The notes below the pieces were generated by a model that had not been told where the DNA came from, made no database searches, and saw only the letters and a program-made list of their open reading frames with translations. A stretch of DNA of 64,000 nucleotides, from positions 62,001-126,000 of the forward strand of contig SZZY01000004.1 in assembly GCA_009830035.1 (NCBI GenBank). The letters are read 5' to 3'. This document shows, piece by piece, positions 53,234 through 63,940 of the stretch (positions are counted from its first letter, which is position 1; each line of letters begins with the position of its first letter). Position numbers and translations under genes: made by a program. The stretch is from Pantoea sp. Eser. Its GTDB lineage: Bacteria > Pseudomonadota > Gammaproteobacteria > Enterobacterales > Enterobacteriaceae.

Positions 53234-54163
53234 TCCGGCCAGCCCAGCATCCGACGCAACTGTCGCACCGCCGCTGTGATTTGCGTACTGCTGCTGTTGC
53301 CATAGCCAATCACCAGGCCGCGCTGTGCCGGTTCAGTCAGATAAAAGGTCGAGAGTGCTGCGGGCGCGTAGCCAGCCTGAAGCAGCTGGCGGGCAATCGC
53401 CACGTCGTCCTGATGTGCATCGAGCGGCAGCACCAGATGCATTCCGCTATCGCCGCCCAGCAAGGGCAGCGGCTGGCCCGCGGCCTGCTGAAGTTCACTG
53501 CGCAACAGAGCCTGACGCTGACGATAGAGGCGGTGCATTTTACTCAAGTGCCGGCTGTAATCGCCGCTGAGAATAAAGCGTGCCAGCGCCTGCTGCGCCC
53601 CTTCGGTAATCACAATCTGTCCGACGTCACACCGTACGCCGCGCGTGATACGCAACTGCTGCGCCAGTGCGGCACGCAGTTCAGGATCACCCAGCGGATC
53701 GCCATAGCCCAGCTGGCGCGGTGGCGTGTGGTTCAGCACATGATTGAGCGCCCGACGCCAGGCAGCTAACGGGAAATGGTTCAGCGCCGGGATGCCGGGG
53801 CGCAGCGGCAGCGTCCCGCTATCGAAGCGCTGGCTGAGCTGAAGAAGTCGTTTTGCCAGCGGCCAGTGGGCTAACCGTCGTCATCCGGCCGGGCCGGCGG
53901 CAACGCCAGCAGGCTGACGCGGCTACCCTGTCGATCGCTGATCAGATAGCCCTCCGCCTGCAGCTGAGTCCAGACGTTAAGCACCGTATTACGTGAAACC
54001 TGTAGCTCAGCGGCCTGTTGCCGGGTGGCAGGTAACATCGCGCCGGCAGCCGCTGGCCCTGCAAAATGCCCTGTTTAATCCGCTGGTAAAGCTGCTGCTG
54101 CAGCGTGGTTCCGGCGGCTGGCGTTAACGGTGCCAGCAGCAGAGGATGGCTCTCCGGCGTCAT
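53230..54163 (-). pseudogene. MocR-type (GntR/aminotransferase) regulator, broken
   Basis: The N-terminal GntR winged helix is visible (TLQQQLYQRIKQGILQGQRL, then ELQVSRNTVLNVWTQLQ-like sequence after a shift near 54030; ISDRQGSRVSLLALP). Stops and shifts follow near 53880. The aminotransferase-like domain appears as LNHTPPRQLGYGDPLGDPEL and VITEGAQQALA, which then jumps in frame to RFILSGDYSRHLSKMHRLYR, omitting about 190 residues that include the PLP-binding Lys. The end (LVLPLDAHQDDVAIARQLLQ; GLVIGYGNSS) is intact. Divergent from the acetyltransferase gene, its likely target. Confidence 0.82.
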
Positions 54164-54263
54164 GGCGCGCTCCCGTGGATCTATCATTTTCAAACATTGT
54201 GGTACTTTTTAACCCACCATGATAGTGGCAATCTGCAGGCATCATCTGAAGCCTGGAGGCGAT

Positions 54264-54977
54264 ATGTCACAACACACCAATCAATATGGTCAGCCGGTCG
54301 GGGTCGATTTTCCGGACTGGCAACCCCGTCTTTTGCCGCAGCCGCAGGTTTTCACTGGCGAAGTTTGCCGGCTTGAGCCGTTTAGAGTGGCGCGCCATGG
54401 CGACGCGCTGTTCGATGCCTACTCAGCGGCGGAAGATGGCCGTGACTGGACCTATATGTTTGTCGGGCCGTTTGATAACCGGCAGGTGTGGCAGGATCAC
54501 GCGACGCAGCTGGAGACCAGCCGTGACCCGCTGCACTTTGTGGTAATCGATCTTGCCAGCGGGCAGGCGGCAGGCAGCCTGGCGTTGATGCGCATTCAGC
54601 CGGAACATGGCGTGATCGAAGTCGGGCATGTGGCATTTTCACCTCATCTGAAGCGGACCCGAACGGCGACGGAGGCCCATTTCCTGCTGATGCGTTACGC
54701 CTTTGAGACGCTGGGTTATTGCCGCTATGACTGGAAGTGCGATAGCTGCAATGCGCCATCACGCCGGGCGGCAGAACGTCTTGGTTTCCGCTATGAAGGG
54801 GATTTCCGGCAGGCGATTATTTACAAAGGCCGCAGTCGCGATATCAGCTGGCTGTCGATCATTGATGGCGAATGGCCGCAGGTGAAAAAGGGCCTGCAGC
54901 GCTGGCTGGCCAGCGACAACTTTACTGCTGATGGTCAGCAGCGCGAAAAGCTGGAAACATTGCGCGAGCTGCCCTGA
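54264..54977 (+). CDS. GNAT-family (RimJ/RimL-like) N-acetyltransferase
   Basis: The 237-residue protein is open with a GGAGG 5 bases before the ATG at 54264. It shows the RimL-like GNAT fold: RLEPFRVARHGDALFDAYSA, TYMFVGPFDN, IEVGHVAFSPHLKRTRTATE with the acetyl-CoA loop region, and YDWKCDSCNAPSRRAAERLG. It would move an acetyl group from acetyl-CoA to an amino group of an unidentified substrate. It is divergently transcribed from the MocR-type regulator. No lesions are visible; length fits related enterobacterial proteins. Confidence 0.88.
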   Translation: MSQHTNQYGQPVGVDFPDWQPRLLPQPQVFTGEVCRLEPFRVARHGDALFDAYSAAEDGRDWTYMFVGPFDNRQVWQDHATQLETSRDPLHFVVIDLASGQAAGSLALMRIQPEHGVIEVGHVAFSPHLKRTRTATEAHFLLMRYAFETLGYCRYDWKCDSCNAPSRRAAERLGFRYEGDFRQAIIYKGRSRDISWLSIIDGEWPQVKKGLQRWLASDNFTADGQQREKLETLRELP

Positions 54978-54992
54978 CCGGTCGCTGCTTAT

Positions 54993-55402
54993 TCAGAGAA
55001 ACAGGGTTTTCACGGCCGCCACCAGCAGAGGGTGGTGGTCACCACCATTAACAGTCGCTTAATCCAGCGCATGTCGTTTTTCACGGTCACCACTTCATCT
55101 CTGAGATTCTCTACCGTTCGGGTTGAGCTGACGAGGCCTGCCTCCAGCTTATCGACTTTGATTTCAATTTGATTAAGCCGGATGCCCAGCTTATCGATTT
55201 TTCTTTCAATGTGCCCCAGACGCTCATCCACCTGGTCGACTTTTTGTTCAACCCGGCTGAGTTGCTTATCGTCTGGCTGGTCCGGTTTTCCCTGCTGCAT
55301 ATCCGTAAAGATCTCTACCATCGCCTCCGCTTGCTGCTCATCGATCCCTGCCCGCTGCAGGGCTTTAAAGGCCTGGTGGGTATTCATAATGGTGCTTGTC
55401 AT
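54993..55402 (-). pseudogene. DUF1640-like coiled-coil membrane protein, 3' frameshift
   Basis: From the ATG at 55402 (MTSTIMNTHQAFKALQRAGI) comes a short helical domain, then heptad repeats (LSRVEQKVDQVDERLGHIER; LNQIEIKVDKLEAGL) and a C-terminal hydrophobic segment (MRWIKRLLMVVTTT). One missing base near 55022 changes the last residues; restoring it gives LLLVAAVKTLFL, completing the membrane anchor, with stop at 54993-54995. This layout matches bacterial DUF1640 proteins, whose function is unknown. Could be a sequencing error, since only one lesion exists. Confidence 0.7.
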
Positions 55403-55619
55403 CTCTGCCTCTCCCTCGGCAATACGGCGATAGCGAGAGGATGACAGATCAAACAAAGGGGACCACTAAGCCGGTTGTATTTTGCGCGCCTTGCAGAAAA
55501 ATATCAATTATTTCAACAATTAACGCGCAGTGGGTTGCGAGCGGTCTCGCAACCTTCGGCGTCTGATGCGGGAACTTCTCCTCTGCGTGAATCCGCAGAG
55601 GAGAAGAGAAAAGCAGGCG

Positions 55620-57911
55620 TTACGGCTGTGGCACGATCTTGATTTCCACCATGCCAATGCCCAGTTTGCGTGGGTCCTGACCGATGATATTGCCAATATT
55701 ACTCAGCTGCGGTTCTGGCGGCACAATGGTCAGTTGGTGCGTGGCGGTCGGGTTGTCAAAATGCAGCGTATGGGTAGAGAAGGTTTCACCCAGCGACAGC
55801 AGTTGCTGCTGATCGCCGACCCGCACCGGGATCTGGCGATGGACGTTAGCCGCGTAAGCGCGAGCGGTAATTACCAGGTCAAACTTCGGCGGTAGCGGAT
55901 CGACATATTCAATCTTCACTTCCGGCGCGAGATTGGCGTTAGACCAGCGACCCCAGTTTTCCGGTCGGGAAATGCCGCTAAAACGTTTGATGCTCTGCGG
56001 TGCGCCAGGCACGTCGAGCCTGAAGCTGTCAGCGCTATAACGAATGTCGTTATCTTCGATGCGGATCTGCGCCAGATTGCGCTGGTAAGCCGCATCGCTG
56101 GTCGGTGCGGTCGGGAATTTCACTTTGCCTTTCCACTGAGGCTGGTCGATATGCGTCACCGCAGGCGTTGCGCCGAGCTGGCCCATTGCCACGCAGAGAT
56201 CGCCTGACAGCGCCAGCGACGGTTGCCAGAGTCGCGCCATTTTGAAACAGCGATCGACCCAAAGAAACTTATCGGTCGAGGTGAAATCTGCCAGCTGATA
56301 GCGCAGCGGTGCCGAATATTCCCCTTCCGGCATCGGCTTGACATGCTTATCACTGATGCGGAACAGAATCGGTAACCGGAAGGTGGTGCCGGAGAAACCG
56401 AAGGTATTTTTCACCTGATCAACGGTAAAGCTGTCCATCATCCTCGGGAAATTCCACAGCTGGATAATGTCCGGCTTCCAGCTCATTACCTTACTTTTCA
56501 TATCTTCAAACTGTGTCGAAAGCGAAACGCTGCTCAGGCTGCTGCGGCCAAGACCAATCGCGTTGTCGCCGCCGAGAATATCCAGCAGCGTCGCGCCGTT
56601 ATCTAGGGTACTGCGGCGGGCATCCATCACTTCCGCCTGCGGTTTATCGCCGCGGATCACCATAGAGAGATCGTGGCGCGGCTGTTTAATCAGGTACTGG
56701 TGGGCGGTGTTATTCATCGCCAGATGATCGGAGGTCACCACAATCACCGTCTGTTTAAACCACGGCGAGGCTTTAATCCGTTCAATCAGGCGCGCAACGT
56801 GCTCCTGCGAACAGGCCACCGCGCTAAATGACTGGTTTGGTTTGCCATCAAAGCTGTAGCTCTTGCGTTCACAACTGCGGGAGATAAAACCGTCGGGATG
56901 ATGGGTATCGACCGTCAGGGTGAACAGCGCAAAAGGTTTGTTGGCTTTTGACAGTTCCTGATATTTTTCAAACACCCCATCCATCACCGTATCGTCGTAA
57001 TAACCCCAGTTATTGCGATAGGTCGGATCGGCAGCACGGCTTTTCAGCTCCTGCGCGCCGTAAAGGTTGGCCGGATCGAAGCCGTGTGATTTCAGGAACA
57101 CATCTTTACCGGCGAAGCGCAGGTCAGCGCCCTGAATAAACCAGTTTTCGTAGCCGGAGTTTTTCAGGATGTCGCCCAGACAGACGTTTTGCGGATAAGA
57201 AGCTGGAGAGCGAAGCTGAAGCATTTCCGTCAAACGGCGCAAACAGCGGAATGCCGCACATTGAGGCGACCATGCCAGCAATAGTGTAATCGGTGCCCGG
57301 CAGCTGCTCAGTCTGACTGAAGTCGATGCTTTGCTCTTTCAGGCGGCTGAGTTCCGGCGCCAGGCGGGAAAGGCGTGCTGATCAAAATAGGTGCGCTCCA
57401 GGCTTTCGCCGTAGATATAGACCACGTTGAGGTGGGGCTGCGCAATGCGGTTACGCGGCACTTTATAGAACGCATCGAAGTCGGAATCGGCCAGCTGAGT
57501 GTGCGACACAATCAGTGACGCCACCTGACGAAACGCTGGCGTAGTCTGCACTGAACCCAGCGCGCAGGCCACCGCCAGCAGCGACCAACCAATATGGTGT
57601 GGCCGCTCACGCCGCCGCAGTATCCACGACAGCAGGCAGAACAGTAGAAACAGCACGATGATCAGCCCAATGCCCGGCACCACATATTTACTGATGCAGG
57701 CACCGGTCAGGCTGTTGGTCAGGGTATAGAGCACCGCATCATTGATGCCGTCGCCGGTGAAGTAGTTGCTGGCGTAGAGCGTTGCATTCAGCACCACAAA
57801 CAACATCAGTAGGATTAATACCACAAAAAACCAAAATTTGTTACGCCCGGCTTTACAGGAATAGATAGCAATAGCGGCCAGAAACAGCCCAAGTGACGCT
57901 AATTCGGACAA
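55620..57911 (-). pseudogene. opgB: Phosphoglycerol transferase I (OpgB/MdoB), two frameshifts
   Basis: OpgB moves phosphoglycerol from phosphatidylglycerol to periplasmic glucans. I chose the TTG at 57911 ([10 protein letters not shown], as in E. coli MSELLSFALFL) because AGAGG lies 8 bases upstream. The N-terminal four-helix membrane part is followed by [20 protein letters not shown], the LTA-synthase-like nucleophile region. A one-base loss near 57355 and a one-base gain near 57205 break the gene. The remaining 530 residues, including [26 protein letters not shown] and the C-terminal domain, are open. Length (763 codons) equals E. coli. Confidence 0.92.
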
Positions 57912-58104
57912 CGGCAAATCCTCTGTTGAATATGAGTACGCGGCGCTTCAGACTGCCGGCCCCCTTCGGGGGAAGGGTTTTTCGACAATCTATATTGGCT
58001 GTAACCCGGCTGCAACACATCCAGCCGGATTTTGCGGTGGGGATCATATTGGTGACAGAGAGCATCAGAGGGGAGTTTATCAGGCCTGACGGCGGCTGGC
58101 GCAC

Positions 58105-58464
58105 ACTGTCAGCAAAGCTCCAGTCGCCTTTGTCATTGGTGATAAAGCTGATCATCAAATCGGTACCCTGCACGCCACAGCCTTCGCGCAGTTCACGCGC
58201 CAGCTCCGCCATGAAGCGCTGTTTCTGTTCGCTGCTGCGCGGACTGGTATAGACCTGCACCATCACCAGATTGTCGCTGCGGCTGAATCCCAGCCCGGTA
58301 TCCTGAAAAACCATCTGGTGGCGCTTGTTTTCCTGAACAATCTGGTAACGATCGCGTTCCGGCACCTGAAATGCGGTAAGTACGGCCCGGTGCGCCGCAT
58401 CCAGCAGCGTACGCAGTTCGGATTCTGAACGACCCTGAATAACATCAAATTGCAGCAGTGGCAT
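58105..58464 (-). pseudogene. Tautomerase-family protein, C-terminus replaced
   Basis: The first ~118 residues match tautomerase/4-oxalocrotonate-type proteins: catalytic Pro right after Met (MPLLQFDVIQGRSESELRTL), RDRYQIVQENKRHQM and MVQVYTSPRSSEQKQRF. The family normally ends about 10 residues after DWSFA, but here the frame runs on to 57853 through unrelated sequence (SVRQPPSGLINSP...), overlapping opgB. A deletion near 58105 probably removed the last residues. Substrate unknown. Confidence 0.65.
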
Positions 58465-58576
58465 CGGCGGTTCCTCGCGGTGAGAGTGATCATCTGTTGT
58501 GACTATAGTGATCGCTTTATTCGTCGGGAAAAAGCGCGTAGCCTGAACTGATTATTCACTATGTTGAACAATCAGA

Positions 58577-58985
58577 ATGAAAGATATGAAGACCGATGCG
58601 CTGTGGGATCACCTGCACTGGCTGACGGTACTGGCCGAGCAGGGAAGTTTTACCCGGGCCGCAGAGCGGCTCGACGTCAGCAAAGCGGCGATGAGCCAGA
58701 AAATCAAAGAGCTGGAGCAGATGGCGGGCGTGCTGCTGGTACAGTGTACTACTCGCAGCGTGCGTCTGACCTCGGCGGGTGAAAAGCTGGTAGAGGAGCT
58801 GCGCGAGCCGTTTGCCCGCATCGAACAGAGCTTTTTCAGCGTGCGTGATACTGCCGGTCCAGGGACGGGTGCGCGTCACCGCGCCGGTGGCTTTTGCCCG
58901 TCAGCAGCTGGTGCCGATCATTGGTGAGTTTCTGCGTGACTATCCGCAGGTCCGCCTGCAGCTCGACGTGACGGACCGCATCATC
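58577..58985 (+). pseudogene. LysR-family regulator, truncated by deletion
   Basis: A typical LysR winged helix is visible: HLHWLTVLAEQGSFTRAAER and VSKAAMSQKIKELEQMAGVL. A one-base shift near 58860 separates it from VRVTAPVAFARQQLVPIIGE and YPQVRLQLDVTDRII. Coding identity ends near 58985, where the reverse complement of the glycosyltransferase begins. About two thirds of the gene is missing. Start could be 58577 or 58586. Confidence 0.85.
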
Positions 58986-59936
58986 CCACCCATCAGGCTG
59001 CGGCGATTGTATAAACCCAGCCGCAGGTTGAAGTCGAGATGCAGCCGTTCGTTTCCGGTTGACTTGATGATGGGCTGCGGCGTTTGCGGTCGTTGCTGAA
59101 ACAGCACGGAATGGGCGAAGGCGCTGCTGCTATCGGCGTGCAGGCGCTGATAGAAGTAGGCGTTAGCTTCGCCCTTACGCAGGTAGAGATTGGCCCGTCG
59201 GTATTCGCGCATCGCCACCTTTTGGGCCAGTGACAGCAGCTGGCGTGACGGATTATCAATGTTCTGCACGATCATCGGGAAATCATCGCGCTTTTTCAGT
59301 TCCTGAAAATAGTTCTGAATGCCGACGTTTTTCACCGGTGCAAGCTGTTTCAGCCACTCGCGGATAAACGGATTTTGCGGCGCAGCGGCGACAAACCAGC
59401 TTTCGATCACCGGCGCAAGGAAATTCAGGGTCGATTGTTCGCGGTAGTAGCCGATTAAATCCATCGACCGCTCCTGATGTACGCGATGGACCCAGGCGAG
59501 ATCTTCAAATAACAGGGTACTGCAATCAATGCCGATGCCGCCGTAACGGTGAATCAGTTCGATACGAATGATTTCACTTTTATGCGCCAGCGTCAGATCG
59601 GAAGAAATAAAGTCAAGATCGGGCAGCCACTGCGACAGCGTGTGCTGAGTAATCAGATAAAACTGGTGATCGGGATTATCCCGCCGGATTTTAGATATTC
59701 AGCGCCATCAAGGTGGGCAGCTGATCGTTATGCCAGTACATCCAGACAATCTTTGGAATCTCCGGCAAGCTTTTCTGCTGCGATATCAACACCACATTCT
59801 CTTCCTGCCCCGGATCATATTCCGGCGAGCTAAAGACGCTGTGTCGTTTTCTATTCCATAACATCTGGCTACTGAAAGATATTCTTTTCCAGTTGCGCCA
59901 AATCTTATGCGCAGGTCGTTGGCGATGTAAAGTCAT
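58985..59936 (-). pseudogene. Capsular polysaccharide-type glycosyltransferase (Caps_synth/GT32-like), broken
   Basis: The N-terminal region LPEIPKIVWMYWHNDQLP is the typical start of GT32-like capsular polysaccharide synthesis proteins. A one-base shift near 59690 separates KIRRDNPDHQFYLIT, HKSEIIRIELIHRYGGIGID with a DxD-like site (IDCSTLLFEDL), and APQNPFIREWLKQLAP. The C-terminus is replaced at about 58985 by LysR sequence. It would have moved a sugar during surface polysaccharide synthesis; substrates unknown. Confidence 0.8.
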
Positions 59937-60441
59937 GGTGCACCTGTTGTTTTTATTTTCCCGTCATATTGCAGCACGTGCGCGCCCCATAATTAACGCG
60001 ATGGCGGGGCGATACAGACTGGCTGCAATCTCAATCAGTGCGGGAATTATTAAAGGGTTTCCCTGATGGTGGCGCAGTGAAAAAGCGCGCGATAGTTTCC
60101 TCACGGCTGTTTTAAATTGCACTGCACATTTTTAATAAAACATTATTTACTTATAAGCTATGTCTTTGTTTGACTTTCGGATAATACGGAAATAATCCGG
60201 GCAGCTGATGAAAATAATAGATTAAGCAGACTGTATTATTTATTTAATCACTCTTTTCCGCCGGTATAAGGAAAGTCTGAATCGCGCCTCGGATAAATCG
60301 CCGCTGCTGCGGCTTGGTGGCATTTTCGGCAGCGGATTGCGTTTAAACTGCCGCGTTAGCCCGGCTCATCAATCGCTAACAGCGTGCCGCGCGTTGACGA
60401 TTGTCTATGCTTAAGAGGATCTTACTGAGAAAGGAGCGCGC
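59937..60441 (+). other. AT-rich intergenic region
   Basis: About 500 bases between divergent genes. No coding support in any frame. The last bases (GAAAGGAGCGCGC) provide a good ribosome binding site for the next gene. Confidence 0.5.
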
Positions 60442-61365
60442 ATGCAGAATGATTCTCACGGTTTACTGGCGGTAGATAAACGGGGCAATCGCGTCCTGTT
60501 TCTTAACCCGGAGACGTTTGCGGTCGAGCGGGAGTTGAACGCCTTTCCACCGCGACCGCATGAACTGCTGATGCTGGCGGCGTGGGGCAAAGCCTATGTG
60601 CCGATTTATGGCGATGGCGTTCACGGCGACAATCCACATCCGGGCCATAAAGTGGCGATAATTGATTTACAGCGCCGGGAGATCAGCGGCTTTATCGATC
60701 TGTCGCCCCTGCGGGCGCCGCACAGTGGTCAGCTGGGCCGCGACGGCAAAGTCTATCTCTGCCGTGAGTAGAGTGCCGCGGTAGCGGTGATCGATCCGCT
60801 CACCGATTGGGTAGAAAAAGTGATTCCGATCCCTTCCCATAATGCGCATCGCCTGACGTTGTCACCCAGCGGCCGTAAGCTGTTCACCGATAACGAAGAG
60901 GATGCCACCATCACGATCGTCGATCTGTGCGAAGCGGAAGGGCGGATCATCGATACCATTCTGCTGCCGGGGCCGATTGCGGGCATCGCCGCCGACGCGC
61001 CACTGCTGTATGTTATCGATCGGCAAAGCCATCGGATTCGCCAGCGTCTGGCACTGCCAGGTCATCAGCAGCTTTGTCAGGTGGTGCGTTTTAGCGTGGA
61101 TGGAGAACAGCTGGTGGCAATTGGTGACGGTGAGCCGCTTATTACCCTGTTTTACGATCTGCTGAATCCGCTGGGCGATATCGCGGTCGGCACTATGCCG
61201 ATGGATGGCTGCTTCAGCCCTGACAAGCAGTTGCTGCTGATCGCTAATCAGGGCGATGGCACCCTGAGCGTGATCGATCTGGCCCAGCGGAAAGTGATTG
61301 CTACGCCGCGAGTCGGCACCGGTTGCGAAGTACTGAGCTACTATGCTATGCGCGCGATCAGATAA
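60442..61365 (+). pseudogene. YncE-like beta-propeller protein, nonsense mutation
   Basis: About 307 codons with propeller-blade repeats (GLLAVDKRGNRVLFLNPETF; VAIIDLQRREISGFIDLSPL; RLTLSPSGRKLFTDNEEDAT; QLLLIANQGDGTLSVIDLAQ). A TAG at 60769-60771 interrupts YLCRE-SAAVAVIDP where Gln is likely. No signal peptide is visible, unlike E. coli YncE. Function unknown. The 3' end overlaps the neighbouring phosphatase gene by 8 bases. Only one lesion, so this could be recent or an error. Confidence 0.75.
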
Positions 61366-61903
61366 ACGGACGATGATAGATCGCCGAGCTCCAGTGGCGG
61401 CTGCTGGCGTGCTTTTCCGCCTGCCAGCCACGTTTGCGCAGCTCGCGGGCAATCATCTTGTTCATGATGCCGTGACCCAGCAGCAGCACCGTGCCGTGGC
61501 GGGCATGTTCAATTAACCGATCGGCCGCCCGCGACGCACGATGGCGGGCATGCTGCAATGACTCTGACTGGCCGGCATAACCGCACAGCCACAGCAGCGC
61601 CAGCCAGATCAGCGTCGGCAGCTGGAGCTGACTGCCCGGTAGCAGCGGCACTGCCACCTCGCTGAACAGCGCGTCGACCTCATGCGGCTGTAAACCGAGC
61701 TGGCGCAAGGAGGAACGGGCGCGTGGCAGCGGGCTGCACACCACCACCGTCGCCTGACGCGCAATAGACAGGCTACTCGGCGGCGGCCCGTCGCTGACCT
61801 GTGACAAATCGTAAGCTTCGCACCAGTCCGCCAGCGCCTGCACGTTGTGCCGTCCGCCGGGCTGGTGATTGGGCTTACCGTGCCGCATTAGAATAATCGT
61901 CAT
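61358..61903 (-). CDS. Histidine phosphatase superfamily protein (phosphoglycerate mutase-like)
   Basis: The 181-residue protein starts TIILMRHGKPNHQPG with the catalytic RHG motif, has the Arg region VVCSPLPRARSS and the second catalytic His in VLLLGHGIMNKM. This is the branch of small histidine phosphatases; the substrate cannot be told from sequence. No lesions are seen. Convergent with the YncE-like gene. Confidence 0.85.
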   Translation of the reverse strand: MTIILMRHGKPNHQPGGRHNVQALADWCEAYDLSQVSDGPPPSSLSIARQATVVVCSPLPRARSSLRQLGLQPHEVDALFSEVAVPLLPGSQLQLPTLIWLALLWLCGYAGQSESLQHARHRASRAADRLIEHARHGTVLLLGHGIMNKMIARELRKRGWQAEKHASSRHWSSAIYHRPFI

Positions 61904-62485
61904 AACTCTCCTGTACCGCTTTCCCCTCAGGGTAAAGCATTGTCTGCATTTGCCAATCCCCGGATCTTTTTTCGGAGAATCACTAGGCTGTCATGCCACG
62001 GTAACAGCGCGGTGCGATAACGGAGCGCGATGAAAGGGGCCGGTATCCCGATTTAGCTTAATGTTAAGAAAAAATGCTATTTTTCCCGTTGTAGTATATT
62101 TTTTATGTGCGGTTATTAACGGTTAAATGCCTGAATTTGCGATAAAAAACTGTGGTGATGCAGCGTGATAATGAAGTTTATCTAACAAATTAGCTGAAGA
62201 TCTGTTTATTTATCTACGCGCATAGATACACTGTGTCTCCAGTGATTGCTCACGATGCACAGCAGGCGCCATTGATTGTGAAGTTACATTTGCTGCGTTA
62301 AAGCGACCGGTCAAAAAGGATCGGCGAAAGCGAGCGAGGAGTCAGATTCCAACACCAGGGAATCCATTAACCTTTCATCATGGTTAGTCAACTGAACGTC
62401 GCCACCGGGATGTTCCGCTTACACTCAGGGAACCGACCCATGGACGGGCGTTTATCGATCTGCATACTCATTCAGGGACAGGGTT
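61904..62485 (+). other. Intergenic region between divergent phosphatase and MFS genes
   Basis: About 580 bases without coding support. AT-rich in the middle (62,060-62,220), likely holding promoters. AGGGACAGGG before 62486 is the ribosome binding site of the MFS gene. Confidence 0.5.
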
Positions 62486-63874
62486 ATGACGGCACACAGC
62501 ACCGTTAAGCAGCAGGCATCACTGCCTTCCTCCTCAGCCGCCGACGAGCGGTTTAATACTACATCTGACCGCAAAGATTTCTGGCGCGCCACTTTCTCAT
62601 GCTGGTTAGGTACCGCCATGGAGTACGCGGATTTCGCGCTCTATGGCCTCGCCGCCGGCATTATTTTTGGTGACGTTTTCTTCCCGGAATCGACCCCGGC
62701 GATGGCACTGCTCTCCAGCTTCGCTACTTGGTCGGTCGGCTTTGTTGCCCGCCCGATTGGCGCACTGTTCTTCGGCTGGCTCGGCGACCGCAAAGGGCGA
62801 AAAGTGGTGATGATCGCCACTATCATCCTGATGGGTGCCTCCACCACGTTTATCGGTTTAATCCCCAGCTATGCCTCAGTTGGCGTCTGGGCACCGGCCT
62901 GTCTGGTGCTGCTGCGCTTTACCCAGGGTTTTGGTGCCGGCGCTGAACTGTCGGGCGGTAAGGTGGTGCTGGGCGAATATGCGCCGGTGGAACGTCGCGG
63001 CCTGGTCTCTTCGGTGATCGCGCTTGGTTCCAACAGCGGTACGCTGCTGGTCTGGCTGATCGTGGTGCAGATGGATCAGCAGAGCCTGCTCGAATGGGGC
63101 TGGCGTATCCCGTTCCTCAGCAGTGCGCTGATCGTGCTGGTCGCCTTATGGATTCGACGTGACCTGCGTGAAACGCCGGTATTTGAACGTAAAAAGCGCA
63201 GATGGCAGCGGAACGTGCGGGCGTACTGGCGGCACAGCCAGCCGTCGATTCACGTCCTTTCTTTCAGCGTACCCGCGCCTTCTGGACCATGGTGGGTCTG
63301 CGTATCGGCGAGAATGGCCCCTCTTATCTGGCGCAGGGATTTATTGTTGGTTACGTCGCTAAGGTGTTGATGGTGGATAAATCGGTGCCGACCACCGCCG
63401 TTTTTCTGGCGTCGCTGCTAGGCTTTATCATTATCCCTTGCGCGGGCTGGCTGTCGGACCGCTTTGGCCGCCGGATAGTTTATCGCGTGTTCTGCCTGCT
63501 GCTGATGGTCTACGCCTGGCCGGCCTTTACGCTGCTGGATAGCCGCGAGCCGGTGCTGGTCATTCCGGTAATCGTGGTGGAGATGGCGCTGGCGTCGCTG
63601 GGTATCTTTGGCGTTCAGGCGGCGTGGGGCGTGGGGCGTGGAGATGTTCGGCGTTCATCACCGCTACACCAAAATGGCGGTGGCCAAAGAGCTGGGTTCA
63701 ATTCTTTCTGGCGGCACCGCGCCGCTGATCGCCGCGGCGATGCTCTCTTACAGCGGTCACTGGTGGCCGATTGCAGTCTACTTCTCGGCGATGGCTATAG
63801 TCGGATTCCTGACAACCTTTGTCGCCCCGGAGACGCGAGGGCGGGATCTTAACCTGCCGGATGACGCGATATAG
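62486..63874 (+). pseudogene. MFS transporter (MHS family), two frameshifts
   Basis: A 12-helix MHS-type symporter of about 460 residues. Helix 1 TAMEYADFALYGLAAGIIFG, loop signature GWLGDRKGRKVVM and the long QGFGAGAELSGGKVVLGEYA are intact. A one-base change near 63195 shifts the frame to AAERAGVLAAQPAV and GWLSDRFGRRIVY. Near 63626-63645 the 7-base unit GGGGCGT is duplicated in tandem and shifts WGVEMFGVHHRYTKMAVAKE. The true end is DLNLPDDAI, TAG at 63872. Possible substrates are carboxylates. Followed by a terminator and a LacI-type gene. Confidence 0.87.
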
Positions 63875-63896
63875 CCGGACAAGCAAAAAAGTACAT

Positions 63897-63924
63897 CAGG
63901 CCGTGTAATGCGGCCTGCTTTGTT
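63897..63924 (+). terminator. Possible terminator after the MFS gene
   Basis: A 7-bp GC-rich stem (63897-63903 with 63911-63917) with a 7-base loop is followed by CTTTGTTT, a weak T tract. Confidence 0.5.
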
Positions 63925-63940
63925 TATGGAGGAAAGTGAT

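Noticed and set aside
1144..60771. TAG reassigned to glutamine (amber recoding), since many internal TAGs fall at Gln positions
   Set aside because: TAA and TGA also interrupt genes, the same genes carry frameshifts and deletions, TAG serves as the normal final stop of dptF and of the MFS gene at 63872, and no suppressor tRNA is in the window. CAG being the commoner Gln codon explains the TAG excess.
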